Counted from the stretch's first letter, positions 1 through 9,956 are shown. The stretch: DNA of 64,000 nucleotides from Bradyrhizobium iriomotense (GCF_018130765.1 NZ_JAFCJZ010000028.1:1-64000), one strand, 5' to 3'. A program made the numbers and translations. Notes: a model not told the origin generated them from the sequence alone.

Positions 1-131
1 ATCTGGCTCTCCGTGGGTTCGAGTGTGGAAACCCAAACCTATCGGAAAGGCCACGCTCACCGCCCCATGGAATCTACGAGACCTACGCCCGGGGCAATAC
101 GAGGCCGGCGTCCGGGGCGCGAGACCGCGCC

Positions 132-1334
132 TTAGCTCTTCGGCGGCTGCTTCTCCGATGCCGTCGCCGGTTTGCCCTTGGCTCCGGCGCCGGTCACGCG
201 CACCTGGTCGCCATCCGAGAGGCCGTCCGGCGGAGCGGTGATGACGCGATCGTCGGGCACAATGCCCGAGGCGAGCTCGATCTCGCGGCCGAGATCGCGG
301 GCGATGGTCACGGTCTTGAACAGCACCTTGTCGTCCGCGCCGACGGTTGCAACGCGCAGACCGCTGCCGTTGAAGATCAGCGCGCTGGCGGGAATGCTGA
401 GCGGCGCGGAGTCGCGCTGGAGGTTCAGCTTCACGCTGGCATAACCACCGGGCATCAGCTCGCCCGAAGAGTTATCCAATCCAAGCTGCATCCGTGTTGT
501 GCCCGAGGCGACGTCGACGGCCTGCGAGGACGCCTCCACCGTCGCCTGAAAAGTCCGGTTCGGGTACTCCGGCAGCGTGATCGTGGCCTTGGCGCCGATC
601 CTGATCGCCGGCACGTAATTCTGGGGCACGTTGACGTAGACGCGCAGCTTGGTGATGTCGGAGATCACGAACATCGCCGGGCCCGAGCCGCCGCCGGCAT
701 TGATCAGCGCGCCGACGTCGGTGTCGCGCGCCGTCACCACGCCGTCGAACGGCGCGGTGATCTTCTTGTAGCCGGCCAGCGCTTCCAGCCGCTCGACATT
801 GGCTTTGCCCGAATTGACAGCGGCGTTCTTGTTGGAGAGATCGGCGGTGCGCTCGTCGATCTCCTGCGCGGAGACGAAGTTGGAGGCGACCAGCGTCTTG
901 CGGCGGTTCAGCGTTGCTTCCGACAACCTGGCGCTGGCCTGCTGGCTGGCGAGATCGGCGCGGGCCTGCAACAGCTGCTGGTCGAGGTCCGGCGCCTCGA
1001 TCTCGGCGATCACCTGCCCGGCCTTGACGCGGGCGCCGATATCGGCACTCCAGCTCTTCAGATAGCCGCTCACGCGGGCGAAGATCGGCGCGCGATAGTA
1101 AGCCTCGAGTCGCCCCGGCAGATCGATGGTGGCGCTGAGGGCCTTGGCGTTGGGCTGGGTCACCGCCACGCTGGGAACCGCCTGATCATCGGTCCATTCC
1201 TTCAGCTTGGAGCCCTGCTCCTCGCGGGCGCGGATGCCGGTGCCGACGACAAGGCCTGCCGCAATCAGCGCCACCACGCCAAAAATGCCGAGTTTCCGGT
1301 GCGACACCGCCGAGCGGGATTCAGTGGGCGACAT
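132..1334 (-). CDS. Efflux RND transporter periplasmic adaptor subunit (HlyD/MFP family)
   Basis: 400 residues. It should bridge the inner-membrane RND pump to an outer-membrane channel. A basic N-terminus is followed by one hydrophobic anchor (about residues 14-34). Next come a barrel-sandwich (lipoyl-like) half, a helical hairpin rich in Ala/Gln/Leu (about 120-190) and beta-barrel segments with typical adaptor phrases such as ITAPFDGVV and DVGALINAGG. Its start lies inside the 3' end of the RND gene (14-base overlap), so the two are probably translationally coupled. No TolC-type gene follows in the 131 bases to the window edge. The substrate cannot be read from sequence. Family assignment is firm. 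Confidence 0.93.
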   Translation of the reverse strand: MSPTESRSAVSHRKLGIFGVVALIAAGLVVGTGIRAREEQGSKLKEWTDDQAVPSVAVTQPNAKALSATIDLPGRLEAYYRAPIFARVSGYLKSWSADIGARVKAGQVIAEIEAPDLDQQLLQARADLASQQASARLSEATLNRRKTLVASNFVSAQEIDERTADLSNKNAAVNSGKANVERLEALAGYKKITAPFDGVVTARDTDVGALINAGGGSGPAMFVISDITKLRVYVNVPQNYVPAIRIGAKATITLPEYPNRTFQATVEASSQAVDVASGTTRMQLGLDNSSGELMPGGYASVKLNLQRDSAPLSIPASALIFNGSGLRVATVGADDKVLFKTVTIARDLGREIELASGIVPDDRVITAPPDGLSDGDQVRVTGAGAKGKPATASEKQPPKS

Positions 1335-4300
1335 GCGGAGTCTCCGATGAGGCGGCGGCTTTGGCGCCTTGTTTCTTGTGGACCATGCTGAACACCACGG
1401 GAACGAACATCAGCGTGGCGAAGGTTGCAAAGATCAGGCCGCCGATCACGGCGCGGCCGAGCGGCGCGTTCTGCTCGCCGCCCTCGCCCAGCCCCAGTGC
1501 CATCGGCGCCATGCCGATGATCATGGCGAGCGCGGTCATCAGCACGGGGCGGAACCGGACGAAGCCGGCTTCCAGCGCCGCGGCGATGGGATCGCCGAGT
1601 TCCTCGTAACGCTCGCGCGCAAAGGAGATCACGAGCACGCTGTTGGCGGTGGCAACGCCCATGCACATGATCGCGCCGGTGAGCGCCGGGACCGACAGCG
1701 TGGTCTCGGTCGCGAACAGCATCCAGACGATGCCTGCGAGCGCGGCCGGCAGCGCGGTGATGATCACGAACGGGTCGGACCATGACTGGAAGTTCACGAC
1801 GATCAGGAAGTAGATCAGCACGACGGCCCCGAGCAGGCCGAACAGCAGACCGGTGAAGGCGCTGTTCATGGTCTGCACCTGGCCGAGCAGCACCACGGAG
1901 GAGCCCTTCGGAACTTCTTTCGCGGTGTCGGCGATCACCTGGCGGATATCGGCGGCGACCGCGCCGAGATCGCGGCTCGAGGTCGTCGCAAAGATCTGCA
2001 CCATCGACTGGATGTCGTATTGCGACACCACTGCGCTGGAGGTCGAACGCTTGATGTCGGCGATGCCGCCGAGGATCGGCGACTGCGGGTTGCCGGCGGC
2101 CGTGATCGGAAGGGTCTGCAGCGCGCTGAGCGAGTCGATCTGGTATTGCGGCGTTTGCATCACGATCGAATAGGACACGCCGTTATCGGGATTGAGATAG
2201 TAGGTCGGCGCGACCTGCGAGGAGCCGGCGAGATTGACCACAAGGCTGTTGGTGACGTCGCGCTCGGTCAGGCCGACATATTGGGCGCGGGTGCGGTCGA
2301 CATCGATGTTGAAGGTCGGATTGCTCGGCGATTGCTGGATGCGCGCATCGGCCACGCCCGGAATGCGCCGAACCTTCGCCAGCAGATTGTTGGCATAGGC
2401 AAAGTTGGCGCTGAGATTGGCGCCGCGGATCTGCAGGTCGATCGGCGCCGGCGCGCCGAAATTCAGGATCTGGCTGACGATGTCGGCCGGCAGGAAGGCG
2501 AAGCTGACGCCGGGGAACAGGCGCGGCAGCTGCTCGCGCAGCACCTTCACATGCTCTTCGGTCGGCTTGTGGCCTTCCTTCAGCTTGATCTGGATGTCGC
2601 CGTCCTGCGGGCCGATCACGCCGGTGTTGTTGTAGGTCATGTTGATGCCGGAGATCGGCATGCCGATGTTGTCGGTCATGGTCTCGATCTCGCCGGGGAT
2701 CAGCTTGCGCACCGCCTTCTGCACATCGGCGAGCTGGTTGGCGGTCTCCTCGACGCGGGTGCCTACTTGCGTGCGGACGTGCATCAGGATGTTGCCGGCA
2801 TCGACCGCGGGGAAGAAGTTGCGCCCGAGGAACGGCACCAGCGCAAAGGACGCGCCGACCACGCAGATGAAGCCGATCACGAACACGGCGCGATGCGCCA
2901 GCGCCAGGCCGAGGAAATCGTGGTAGCCGCCGCGAATGCGCTCGAAGCGTTTCTCGAAACCGCGCTGGAACCAGACGAACGGATTGCGCGACTTCGGCGG
3001 CTCCCCCTCATGATGGACATGCGCCTTGAGCAGATAGTTCGCCATGGTCGGCACCAGCGTGCGCGACAGGATGAACGACCAGATCATTGCGAACATCACA
3101 GCTTCGGCCATCGGCACGAACAAGAAGCGCGCGACGCCGGTGAGGAAGAACATCGGCACGAACACGATGCAGATGCAGAGCAGCGAGACGAAGGCCGGCG
3201 TCACGATCTGGTTGGCGCCGTCGAGGATCGACTGCTCGACCGGCTTGCCCTGCTCCAGATGGTAGTTGATGTTCTCGATCGTCACGGTGGCGTCGTCGAC
3301 GAGGATGCCGACCGCGAGCGCGAGGCCGCCGAGCGTCATGATGTTCAGCGTCTCGCCGATCGCCGACAGCATGATGATGGCGCCGAGAACGGAGAGCGGG
3401 ATCGAGACCGCGATGATGATGGTCGAGCGCCAGCTGCCGAGGAACAGCAGGATCATGACACTGGTCAGCAGCGCCGCGATCACGCCCTCGAAGGCGACGC
3501 CCTCGATCGCCCCGCGGACGAACACCGACTGGTCGCCGATGAAGCCGATCTTCAGGGCGTCCGGGAGCTGGTCCTTGACCTCGATCACCTTCTGCTTGAT
3601 GCCAGCGATGATGTCGAGCGTCGAGGTCGCGCCCGCCTTCAGCACCATCATCAGCACCGAACGGTTGCCGTCGACATGGACGATGTTGGTCTGCGGCGGA
3701 TTGCCGTCGCGCACGGTCGCGACGTCGCGCACATAGACCATGGCGCCGTTGACGGTTCTGATCGGCAGATTGCCGAGATCGTCGATCCGCAGCGGCGAGT
3801 TGTTGAGCTGGATGTTGTATTCGAACTGGCCGATCTTCTGGGTGCCGACCGGCGTGATCAGGTTCTGGGCTGCCAGCGCATTGGCGACGTCCTGGCCTGA
3901 TAACCCGCGGGCCTGGAGCGCGGTCGGATCGAGATCGATCTGGACCTGGCGCTGCTTGCCGCCGAACGGATACGGGATCGCCGCGCCGGGCACCGTGACC
4001 AGCGGCGTGCGCAGCTGGTTGATGCCGATGTCGGCGAGGTTCTGCTCGGTCAGCCCGTCGCCCGACAGCGCCACCTGGATGATCGGCACGGTCGAGGCGG
4101 AGTAGTTCAGGATCAAGGGCGGCGTTGCGCCCGGCGGCATCTGCTTGAGCAGCGTCTGCGAGATCGCGGTGACCTGCGCGTTGGCGGTGCGGATGTCGAC
4201 GTTCGGCTGGAAGAAGATCTTGATGATGCCGAAGCCGTTATAGGAATTGGCCGTGATGTGCTCGATGTCGTTGACGGTCGTCGTCAGCGCGCGCTGGAAC

Positions 4301-4500
4301 GGCGTGGTGATGCGGCCGGACATCTGGTCCGGCGGCAGGCCGGTGTACTGCCAGACCACGCCGATCACGGGGATGCGGATGTCCGGGAAGATGTCGGTCG
4401 GCGTCCGCAGCGCCGCGAGCGGTCCGATGATCAGCAGCAGGAGCGCCAGCACGACAAACGTATAGGGCCGGCTCAGGGCAATACGGACCAGAGCAATCAT
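1321..4500 (-). CDS. Efflux RND transporter permease subunit
   Basis: 1059 residues, full length for an inner-membrane proton-driven RND pump. The N-terminal membrane helix (MIALVRIALSRPYTF, then a long Leu/Ile run) and the duplicated layout of helix, large periplasmic loop and six helices are visible. The fourth-helix motif GILVDDATVTIEN carries the paired Asp residues typical of hydrophobe/amphiphile-type proton relays. The TM11 region (GVATANSVLVISFARER) and a C-terminal GRAVIGGLIFATFATL stretch are also typical. It is first in a two-gene operon with the adaptor. Solvent, drug or metabolite export is possible; nothing here decides among them. A heavy-metal CzcA role is less likely because the protein lacks the usual His/Asp-rich features. 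Confidence 0.94.
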   Translation of the reverse strand: MIALVRIALSRPYTFVVLALLLLIIGPLAALRTPTDIFPDIRIPVIGVVWQYTGLPPDQMSGRITTPFQRALTTTVNDIEHITANSYNGFGIIKIFFQPNVDIRTANAQVTAISQTLLKQMPPGATPPLILNYSASTVPIIQVALSGDGLTEQNLADIGINQLRTPLVTVPGAAIPYPFGGKQRQVQIDLDPTALQARGLSGQDVANALAAQNLITPVGTQKIGQFEYNIQLNNSPLRIDDLGNLPIRTVNGAMVYVRDVATVRDGNPPQTNIVHVDGNRSVLMMVLKAGATSTLDIIAGIKQKVIEVKDQLPDALKIGFIGDQSVFVRGAIEGVAFEGVIAALLTSVMILLFLGSWRSTIIIAVSIPLSVLGAIIMLSAIGETLNIMTLGGLALAVGILVDDATVTIENINYHLEQGKPVEQSILDGANQIVTPAFVSLLCICIVFVPMFFLTGVARFLFVPMAEAVMFAMIWSFILSRTLVPTMANYLLKAHVHHEGEPPKSRNPFVWFQRGFEKRFERIRGGYHDFLGLALAHRAVFVIGFICVVGASFALVPFLGRNFFPAVDAGNILMHVRTQVGTRVEETANQLADVQKAVRKLIPGEIETMTDNIGMPISGINMTYNNTGVIGPQDGDIQIKLKEGHKPTEEHVKVLREQLPRLFPGVSFAFLPADIVSQILNFGAPAPIDLQIRGANLSANFAYANNLLAKVRRIPGVADARIQQSPSNPTFNIDVDRTRAQYVGLTERDVTNSLVVNLAGSSQVAPTYYLNPDNGVSYSIVMQTPQYQIDSLSALQTLPITAAGNPQSPILGGIADIKRSTSSAVVSQYDIQSMVQIFATTSSRDLGAVAADIRQVIADTAKEVPKGSSVVLLGQVQTMNSAFTGLLFGLLGAVVLIYFLIVVNFQSWSDPFVIITALPAALAGIVWMLFATETTLSVPALTGAIMCMGVATANSVLVISFARERYEELGDPIAAALEAGFVRFRPVLMTALAMIIGMAPMALGLGEGGEQNAPLGRAVIGGLIFATFATLMFVPVVFSMVHKKQGAKAAASSETPHVAH

Positions 4501-4878
4501 GCGCCAGGCAATTCCAGGTCAGGCAAGGATACGGAGTCCGCCCCCATGGGGATCCTCTGTCCCCTTTACCCGAGCACCGCCGAACGCGCCAACGCGAAGC
4601 GCTGCCGGCCCATTCACTTCCCTGCTACCGCACTGCGGAATTGGCATCGCAGCTATGCGAGGGGAAGCACATCACGGCGTCGTCCTGGCCTAGTGCGCAA
4701 TTGCGCACGGGGGGCCGGGACCCATAACCACAGGACGTGGTTTGGCGAAGACTCGTCGTTCGGTACTCCTACCGAACGCAATCGATAGATTCCACGGTAT
4801 GGGTCCCGGCCCCCGTGCGCGATTGCGCACTAGGCCGGGACGACATAGGGGAGGCAGCTGGAGCCCGACGTCGACAGC
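4501..4878. other. Gene-free 378-base gap between RND operon and chemoreceptor
   Basis: No credible coding region. The left part (4501-4678) is upstream of the RND start and presumably holds its promoter, although no convincing -35/-10 pair stands out. The right part is filled by a 166-base palindromic element (listed separately). Confidence 0.7.
4679..4844. repeat. 166-base palindromic intergenic element
   Basis: Left arm 4679-4726 and right arm 4798-4844 are near-perfect inverted copies (a couple of mismatches and one indel). Each arm contains a GTGCGCAATTGCGCAC-type inner palindrome (4693-4708; a one-base variant in the right arm). The centre has a further hairpin with 9-base arms CGTTCGGTA (4757-4765) and TACCGAACG (4770-4778). 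There is no coding capacity. It resembles a MITE or REP-type element of Bradyrhizobium intergenic regions. Confidence 0.8.
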
Positions 4879-6573
4879 TTACGCCGCGCGGACGGAGTTG
4901 AGGAACTTGCCGACCTCGAGCTTGAGACGGTTGGAGTCGCGTGACAGCATCTGCGCCGCCGACAACACCTGCGAGGACGCCGAGCCGGTCTCGGACGCAC
5001 CGCGCTGGACGTCACCGACATTCGCCGAAACCTGCTGGGTGCCGTGGGCCGCCTGCTGAACGTTGCGGGCGATCTCCTGGGTGGCCGCACCCTGCTGCTC
5101 CACGGCTGCGGCGATTGCTGAAGCGATCTCCGACAGACGCGCGATGGTGCCGCTGATCTCGCCGATGGCGCTGACCGAATCCTGCGTCGCCGCCTGAATG
5201 CCGCCGACCTGCTGGCCGATTTCGCCGGTGGCCTTTGCTGTCTGCTCGGCCAGTGCCTTGACCTCGGAAGCGACCACCGCGAAGCCGCGGCCGGCCTCAC
5301 CCGCACGCGCCGCCTCGATCGTGGCGTTGAGCGCCAACAGGTTGGTCTGGCCCGCGATGGCATTGATGAGCTCGACAACATCGCCGATCCGTGCCGCGGC
5401 CCGCGACAGCTCGCTGACACGTTCGGTGGTGGCATGCGCCTGGCTGACGGCCTCGCTCGCGATCCGGGTGGAATCCTGCACCTGGCGGCCGATCTCGCGC
5501 ACCGAGGACGACATCTCTTCGGCAGCAGAGGCCACCGAATGGACATTGCTGGAGGCGGCCTCCGAGCCGGATGCGACCACCGTGGCCAATTCCTGTGCCC
5601 GGCCCGCAGTCGAGGACAGCGTCGAGGCCGACGCCTCGAGCTCGGTCGCGGCCGAGGACACGGTCTCGACGATCTCGCCGATCGCGGCCTCGAAACCGTC
5701 GGCGAGCCTGGTCATGTCGGTCTTGCGCTGCGCCTCGGCACGGCGCTGCACCGCCTGCACCTCGTCGCGGCTGAAGCGAATGATGGTCTGCACGGTCTGG
5801 AGATTGCGCAGCGCCTCGCCGATCTCGTCATCGCGGTCGATGACGATGCGGTTGTCGAGCTTGTCCTGCACGAGATTGACCAGGGTGTCGTTGAGATGCT
5901 GCATCGGCCCCTGGATCGCGCGCATGGTCGCAAAGCCGGCACAGCCGACGATGGCGGCGCCGGCCAGGGACAGCAGTGCCAGAACCAGGCTCGTCGAGCC
6001 GCCGGTGGAGAGCGCGCCGCCGATACCGAGCGCCAGCATGAACAGCGCCTGCAGCGCCATCGTCGTGACGAGGCGCGCCTTCAGGGTCCCGGTGAAGATG
6101 CTGAAGCGATCGAGCAGCGAGCGGGGGCGGATGATGCCGGCGTCGATGCGATAGCCATGCGGCTTCTTCTCACGGATCGCAGCGTACACCTCTTCGGCGA
6201 GCTTGCGCTGGTCGGCGGGCAGCCTGGTGCGGATCGACGTGTAACCCTTGACCTGCCCGTTCTCGCGGATCGGCGAAGCCGTCGCCAGCACCCAGTAGAA
6301 GTCGCCGTTCTTGCGCCGGTTCTTCACCGCGCCGAGCCAGGGCTTGCCGGCCTTCAGCGTGTCCCAGAGATTGTCGAACGCCTCCGGCGGCATGTCGGGG
6401 TGACGGACGATGTTGTGCGGCTGGCCCATCAGCTCGGCCGACGTGAAGCCGGCGGCGGCGAGGAAGTCCTCGTTGAAATAGGTGAGCTTGCCCTTGAGGT
6501 CGGTCCGGGAGACGATCAGCGTCTCGTCGCTAACTGGATATTCGACATCGGTAACGGGAAAATTCTTGCGCAT
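4879..6573 (-). CDS. PAS-domain methyl-accepting chemotaxis protein (Aer-like)
   Basis: 564 residues. An N-terminal PAS domain (about 15-120) has the Aer-type phrases TYFNEDFLAAAGF, IVRHPDMP and NGDFYWV. Two closely spaced membrane helices (about 168-217) leave almost no periplasmic loop. A HAMP-like linker and a long MCP coiled coil follow, with the hairpin tip AGQTNLLALNATIEAARAG near residue 405-425. The architecture suggests a cytoplasmic redox or oxygen/energy sensor feeding CheA/CheW. No flavin is proven. No che genes are nearby, so it is an orphan receptor. Its last roughly 260 residues are almost identical to those of the neighbouring receptor. Confidence 0.93.
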   Translation of the reverse strand: MRKNFPVTDVEYPVSDETLIVSRTDLKGKLTYFNEDFLAAAGFTSAELMGQPHNIVRHPDMPPEAFDNLWDTLKAGKPWLGAVKNRRKNGDFYWVLATASPIRENGQVKGYTSIRTRLPADQRKLAEEVYAAIREKKPHGYRIDAGIIRPRSLLDRFSIFTGTLKARLVTTMALQALFMLALGIGGALSTGGSTSLVLALLSLAGAAIVGCAGFATMRAIQGPMQHLNDTLVNLVQDKLDNRIVIDRDDEIGEALRNLQTVQTIIRFSRDEVQAVQRRAEAQRKTDMTRLADGFEAAIGEIVETVSSAATELEASASTLSSTAGRAQELATVVASGSEAASSNVHSVASAAEEMSSSVREIGRQVQDSTRIASEAVSQAHATTERVSELSRAAARIGDVVELINAIAGQTNLLALNATIEAARAGEAGRGFAVVASEVKALAEQTAKATGEIGQQVGGIQAATQDSVSAIGEISGTIARLSEIASAIAAAVEQQGAATQEIARNVQQAAHGTQQVSANVGDVQRGASETGSASSQVLSAAQMLSRDSNRLKLEVGKFLNSVRAA

Positions 6574-6756
6574 CGGGCCCCCCAGAAGACCGGATTCAAT
6601 ATGAGTTCATTCCCATCAATATTGCCGGCGCATCTTGCGCGCGAACATCTCCGCCAATTCTCGTAAATCGAATTTAACCATCGGTGAAACGGCGCGCCCG
6701 TACGATTACGGGTAATCCATCATGATACTACCTGCAGGCGACATCATGCTACCGCC
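6574..6756. other. Intergenic region upstream of Aer-like receptor
   Basis: This AT-richer stretch lies between the start of one receptor and the terminator of the other and probably carries the promoter of the Aer-like gene. No open frame or clear repeat was seen. Confidence 0.5.
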
Positions 6757-6793
6757 CAAAGAAAAACGGGCGACGCTTGCGGCGCCGCCCGTT
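6757..6793 (-). terminator. Rho-independent terminator after second chemoreceptor
   Basis: On the minus strand a GC-rich stem with arms AACGGGCG (6786-6793) and CGCCCGTT (6765-6772) is followed by a T-rich run. It lies 25 bases after the stop of the receptor at 6818. Confidence 0.8.
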
Positions 6794-6817
6794 CGTCGAT
6801 GAGTCCGGCGTCGCGGC

Positions 6818-8509
6818 TTACGCCGCGCGGACGTTGGTCAGGAACTTGCTGACCTCGGTCCTGAGCCTGTTCGAGTCGTTCGACAGCATCTGCGCCGCCG
6901 ACAACACCTGCGAGGAGGCGGTGCCGGTCTCGGTCGCACCGCGCTGCACGTCGGTGATGTTCGAGGAGACCTGCTGGGTGCCCTGCGCGGCCTGCTGCAC
7001 GTTGCGGGCGATCTCCTGGGTGGCCGCGCCCTGCTCTTCCACGGCCGCAGCGATCGCCGAGGAGATTTCCGACAGGCGCTCGATGGTCGAGGAGATCTCC
7101 TTGATCGCGCCGACCGAATCGTTGGTCGCCGACTGAATGCCGGAGATCTGCTGACCGATCTCGCCGGTCGCCTTCGCGGTCTGCTCGGCAAGCGCCTTCA
7201 CCTCGGAGGCGACCACGGCAAAGCCGCGGCCGGCCTCGCCTGCGCGCGCCGCTTCGATCGTGGCGTTCAAAGCCAGCAGGTTGGTCTGGCCGGCGATGGT
7301 GTTGATCAGTTCGACGACGTCGCCGATGCGGGAGGCCGCCTTCGAGAGTTCGCTGACACGCTCGGTCGTCGCACGGGCCTGGCCGACGGCGTCGCCCGCC
7401 ATCCGCGCCGATTCCTGTACCTGGCGGCTGATCTCACCGACGGACGAGGCCATCTCCTCGGTGGCCGAGGCCACCGACTGCACGTTGGTCGAGGCCTCCT
7501 CCGACGCGCCGGCAACCGTGGTGGCCAGCCGCTGCGAGCGGTCGGCAGTCGAGGTCAGCGTCGAGGCGGAAGCCTCGAGCTGGGTCGAGGCCGACGACAC
7601 CGTCTGGACGATCTCGCCGATCATCGTTTCGAATTCGCGGGTGATGTTGTCGACGCGGCGGCCGCGTTCGATCTTGGCCTCCGCGTCGGCCGCGGCAGCT
7701 TCGTCGGCGGCCTTCTTGGCGATCAGCGCCTCCTTGAAGATCTGAAGCACATCGGCCATAGCGCCGATCTCGGTCTTCTCGCCCCGGTGCGGAACTTCAG
7801 CGGTCAGGTCTCCCTTGCCCAGCGCCTGCATCGGCAGGGTGATGGAGTTGATGCCGCTCGAGACGTCGTGGACGAGATAGAAGCCGACACCGACGCCGAC
7901 GATGATGGCGGCGCCGAGAATGACCGAGACCAGCATGAACGCGAAGGAATAGCTGTTGTCTGCGTCCCGAGCGGCCTGATCGCCCCCCCTGGTGTTGAGA
8001 TCGATGTCCTTGCGCAGAACTTCGTCGGACTGGATGCCGATCCTGTTGGCGGTCTTGACGTTCAGCTCATGCGCCTCGTGCGGGATCTTGCCAACCTCTT
8101 TGCGCGACAACGCAAAGACCTCGTCCGCGCTCTTCTTGTAGTCGTTCCACAGCTTGGACCATTCGGTGTAGAGCGCCCGCTCCTCCGGTGAGGTGATCAT
8201 GGGCTCGTAGCTCTGGCGGGCCTTGGCCAGCGTCTCGCCGGTGGTGACCGCAGTCTTTTCCATCGCGAGCTTTTCTTCCATGGTCTCGGCCAGCATGTGC
8301 TCGCGGACCACGCTGCGATAGGTGATGACGCTGGCCCGGAGTTCGCCCAGCACCCGCACGCTCGGCATCCAGCTCGTGGTGATGTCGACCGTGTTGGCGT
8401 TCATCGACCGCATTTTCATGACAGCGAGCAGGCCCATGCCGGCCATCGCGACCAGCAGGAACGCCACGACACTGATGATCTTGGCGCGGATGGAAATGGT
8501 GGCGAGCAT
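6818..8509 (-). CDS. Methyl-accepting chemotaxis protein with four-helix-bundle sensor
   Basis: 563 residues. A first membrane helix (about 8-30), a roughly 160-residue all-helical periplasmic segment typical of 4HB_MCP sensors, and a second helix (about 187-213) precede a HAMP domain (VSSGINSITLPMQALGKGDL). The MCP signalling coiled coil follows, with the conserved tip near residue 410-430. It would sense a periplasmic ligand that cannot be named and signal to CheA. It ends in SKFLTNVRAA, close to KFLNSVRAA of the adjacent receptor. No CheR-docking pentapeptide is seen at the C-terminus. Confidence 0.93.
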   Translation of the reverse strand: MLATISIRAKIISVVAFLLVAMAGMGLLAVMKMRSMNANTVDITTSWMPSVRVLGELRASVITYRSVVREHMLAETMEEKLAMEKTAVTTGETLAKARQSYEPMITSPEERALYTEWSKLWNDYKKSADEVFALSRKEVGKIPHEAHELNVKTANRIGIQSDEVLRKDIDLNTRGGDQAARDADNSYSFAFMLVSVILGAAIIVGVGVGFYLVHDVSSGINSITLPMQALGKGDLTAEVPHRGEKTEIGAMADVLQIFKEALIAKKAADEAAAADAEAKIERGRRVDNITREFETMIGEIVQTVSSASTQLEASASTLTSTADRSQRLATTVAGASEEASTNVQSVASATEEMASSVGEISRQVQESARMAGDAVGQARATTERVSELSKAASRIGDVVELINTIAGQTNLLALNATIEAARAGEAGRGFAVVASEVKALAEQTAKATGEIGQQISGIQSATNDSVGAIKEISSTIERLSEISSAIAAAVEEQGAATQEIARNVQQAAQGTQQVSSNITDVQRGATETGTASSQVLSAAQMLSNDSNRLRTEVSKFLTNVRAA

Positions 8510-8678
8510 TATCGGGTCTCTTGTGCTGGCGCGGCGGCGCGTCCGGAAGTTTTACGAATCAACCAAAGGGAGCAGCACCGACATCCGACACCAGAGCACC
8601 TGAGCAGATGTTAACTACGACTCCGTACGAGTACGGAAGCCCGAAACAAATGAACAGGCAGCTAAGAATGCTCTGCGC

Positions 8679-9956
8679 TCAGCGCATGAGCCTAAGCGCG
8701 TCCGAGAAGAACTCCGCACCGCCGAAATTTCCGGACTTCAGAGCGAGCAACATCTCGCCTGCATCTGCGCCGACCGCGCGCAGCACCGGGACTCCCGCGG
8801 CGATTTCCACTCCTACGAGAAATCCGGGAATCCTCAACCGATCGACCACGGCGCCGGATGTCTCGCCGCCGGCGACGATCAAGCGCCGGACTCCGGCCTG
8901 CACCAGCCCCTCGGCGATGTCGGCCATGGCCTGCTCGATGGCGTGGCCAGCGGCATCGCGGCCGTGGCGGGCCTGAACCGCGGCAACGGCCTCCGGCGTC
9001 GCGCTCGAAGCGATCAGCATCGGACCATCCGCCAGCCGCGGTCGGGCCCAGGCGAGAGCGCGCTGCGCTTCGCCAGTCCCCGCAACGATCTGCTCGGGAT
9101 CGAGATGCAACACCGGCATGACACGCTCGGCATTCGCGATCTGCTGAAGCGTCGCCTGCGAACAGCTTCCGGCAAGACACGCCACCGATCCGCCGACCGC
9201 GGCGCCGGCTTCATTGCTCGCCGCAGCCGACTTGACCTTGCCGGTCGAAACCAGCGCCCGCGCCAGCCCAAGGCCGATGCCGGAGGCGCCGACCGACAAG
9301 CGATGTTCAGCAGCGACGAGACCGATGGTCTCGAGATCACGGTCGAAGACAGCGTCGATGATCGCAGCGCCAATGCCCTTGGCGGCGAGCTCGGCCAGGC
9401 GCGCCCGCACGGCGTCCGCGCCGCGCGTGACGGTCGCGAGATCGACGAGGCCGATCTGCGTCTTGCTCTGGCGCGCCAGCACGCGCACCAGGTTGGAATC
9501 GTGCATCGGGTTGAGCGGATGGTCCTTCAGCGGGCTTTCGTTCAACGGCACCGCGCCGACGAAGAGGTTGCCCTGATAGACGGTGCGGCCGGTCTCCGGG
9601 AAGGCCGGCGTCACCAGCACGGCATTTTCGCCGCAATCGGAACGCAGCGCGTCCATGACAGGGCCGATATTGCCGGCGTCCGTGGAATCGAAGGTCGAGC
9701 AGATCTTGAACAGCACATGGCTCGCGCCGCGGCCGCGCAGCCATTTGTCCGCTGCGCGCGAGCGCGATACCGCAAGGCCGGCCTCGATCGATCGGCTCTT
9801 CAAGGACACCACGACAGCATCGACCTCGGGGAGCGCGAGATCGTCCGAGGGCACGCCGATGGTCTGCACGGTGCGCAGGCCCGCCCGCGTCAGCGTGTTG
9901 GCGAGATCGGAGGCGCCGGTGTAGTCGTCGGCGATGCAGCCCAATGCAAGTGTCAC
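8679..9956 (-). CDS. otnK: 3-oxo-tetronate kinase OtnK (DUF1537, four-carbon acid sugar kinase)
   Basis: 425 residues with the N-terminal DUF1537 signature IADDYTGASDLAN, an acidic substrate-binding motif, and the C-terminal nucleotide-binding motif RRLIVAGGETSGAVV. The family phosphorylates 3-oxo-tetronates (or related four-carbon acids) so that the neighbouring decarboxylase can release DHAP. It starts with GTG, overlapping the TGA of otnI by 4 bases, which implies coupling. The combination with an OtnI isomerase and an LtnD dehydrogenase matches the described threonate/erythronate pathway. The stereospecificity (L-threonate versus D-erythronate) is not settled by sequence. Confidence 0.9.
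   Translation of the reverse strand: MTLALGCIADDYTGASDLANTLTRAGLRTVQTIGVPSDDLALPEVDAVVVSLKSRSIEAGLAVSRSRAADKWLRGRGASHVLFKICSTFDSTDAGNIGPVMDALRSDCGENAVLVTPAFPETGRTVYQGNLFVGAVPLNESPLKDHPLNPMHDSNLVRVLARQSKTQIGLVDLATVTRGADAVRARLAELAAKGIGAAIIDAVFDRDLETIGLVAAEHRLSVGASGIGLGLARALVSTGKVKSAAASNEAGAAVGGSVACLAGSCSQATLQQIANAERVMPVLHLDPEQIVAGTGEAQRALAWARPRLADGPMLIASSATPEAVAAVQARHGRDAAGHAIEQAMADIAEGLVQAGVRRLIVAGGETSGAVVDRLRIPGFLVGVEIAAGVPVLRAVGADAGEMLLALKSGNFGGAEFFSDALRLMR

Noticed and set aside
1..131. Possible outer-membrane channel gene after the adaptor
   Set aside because: Only 131 bases are visible and no open frame with TolC features is present.
2020..3900. 626-codon open frame on the plus strand
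   Set aside because: It is antisense to the RND permease and shows Arg/Asp/His-rich composition with no recognisable motif.
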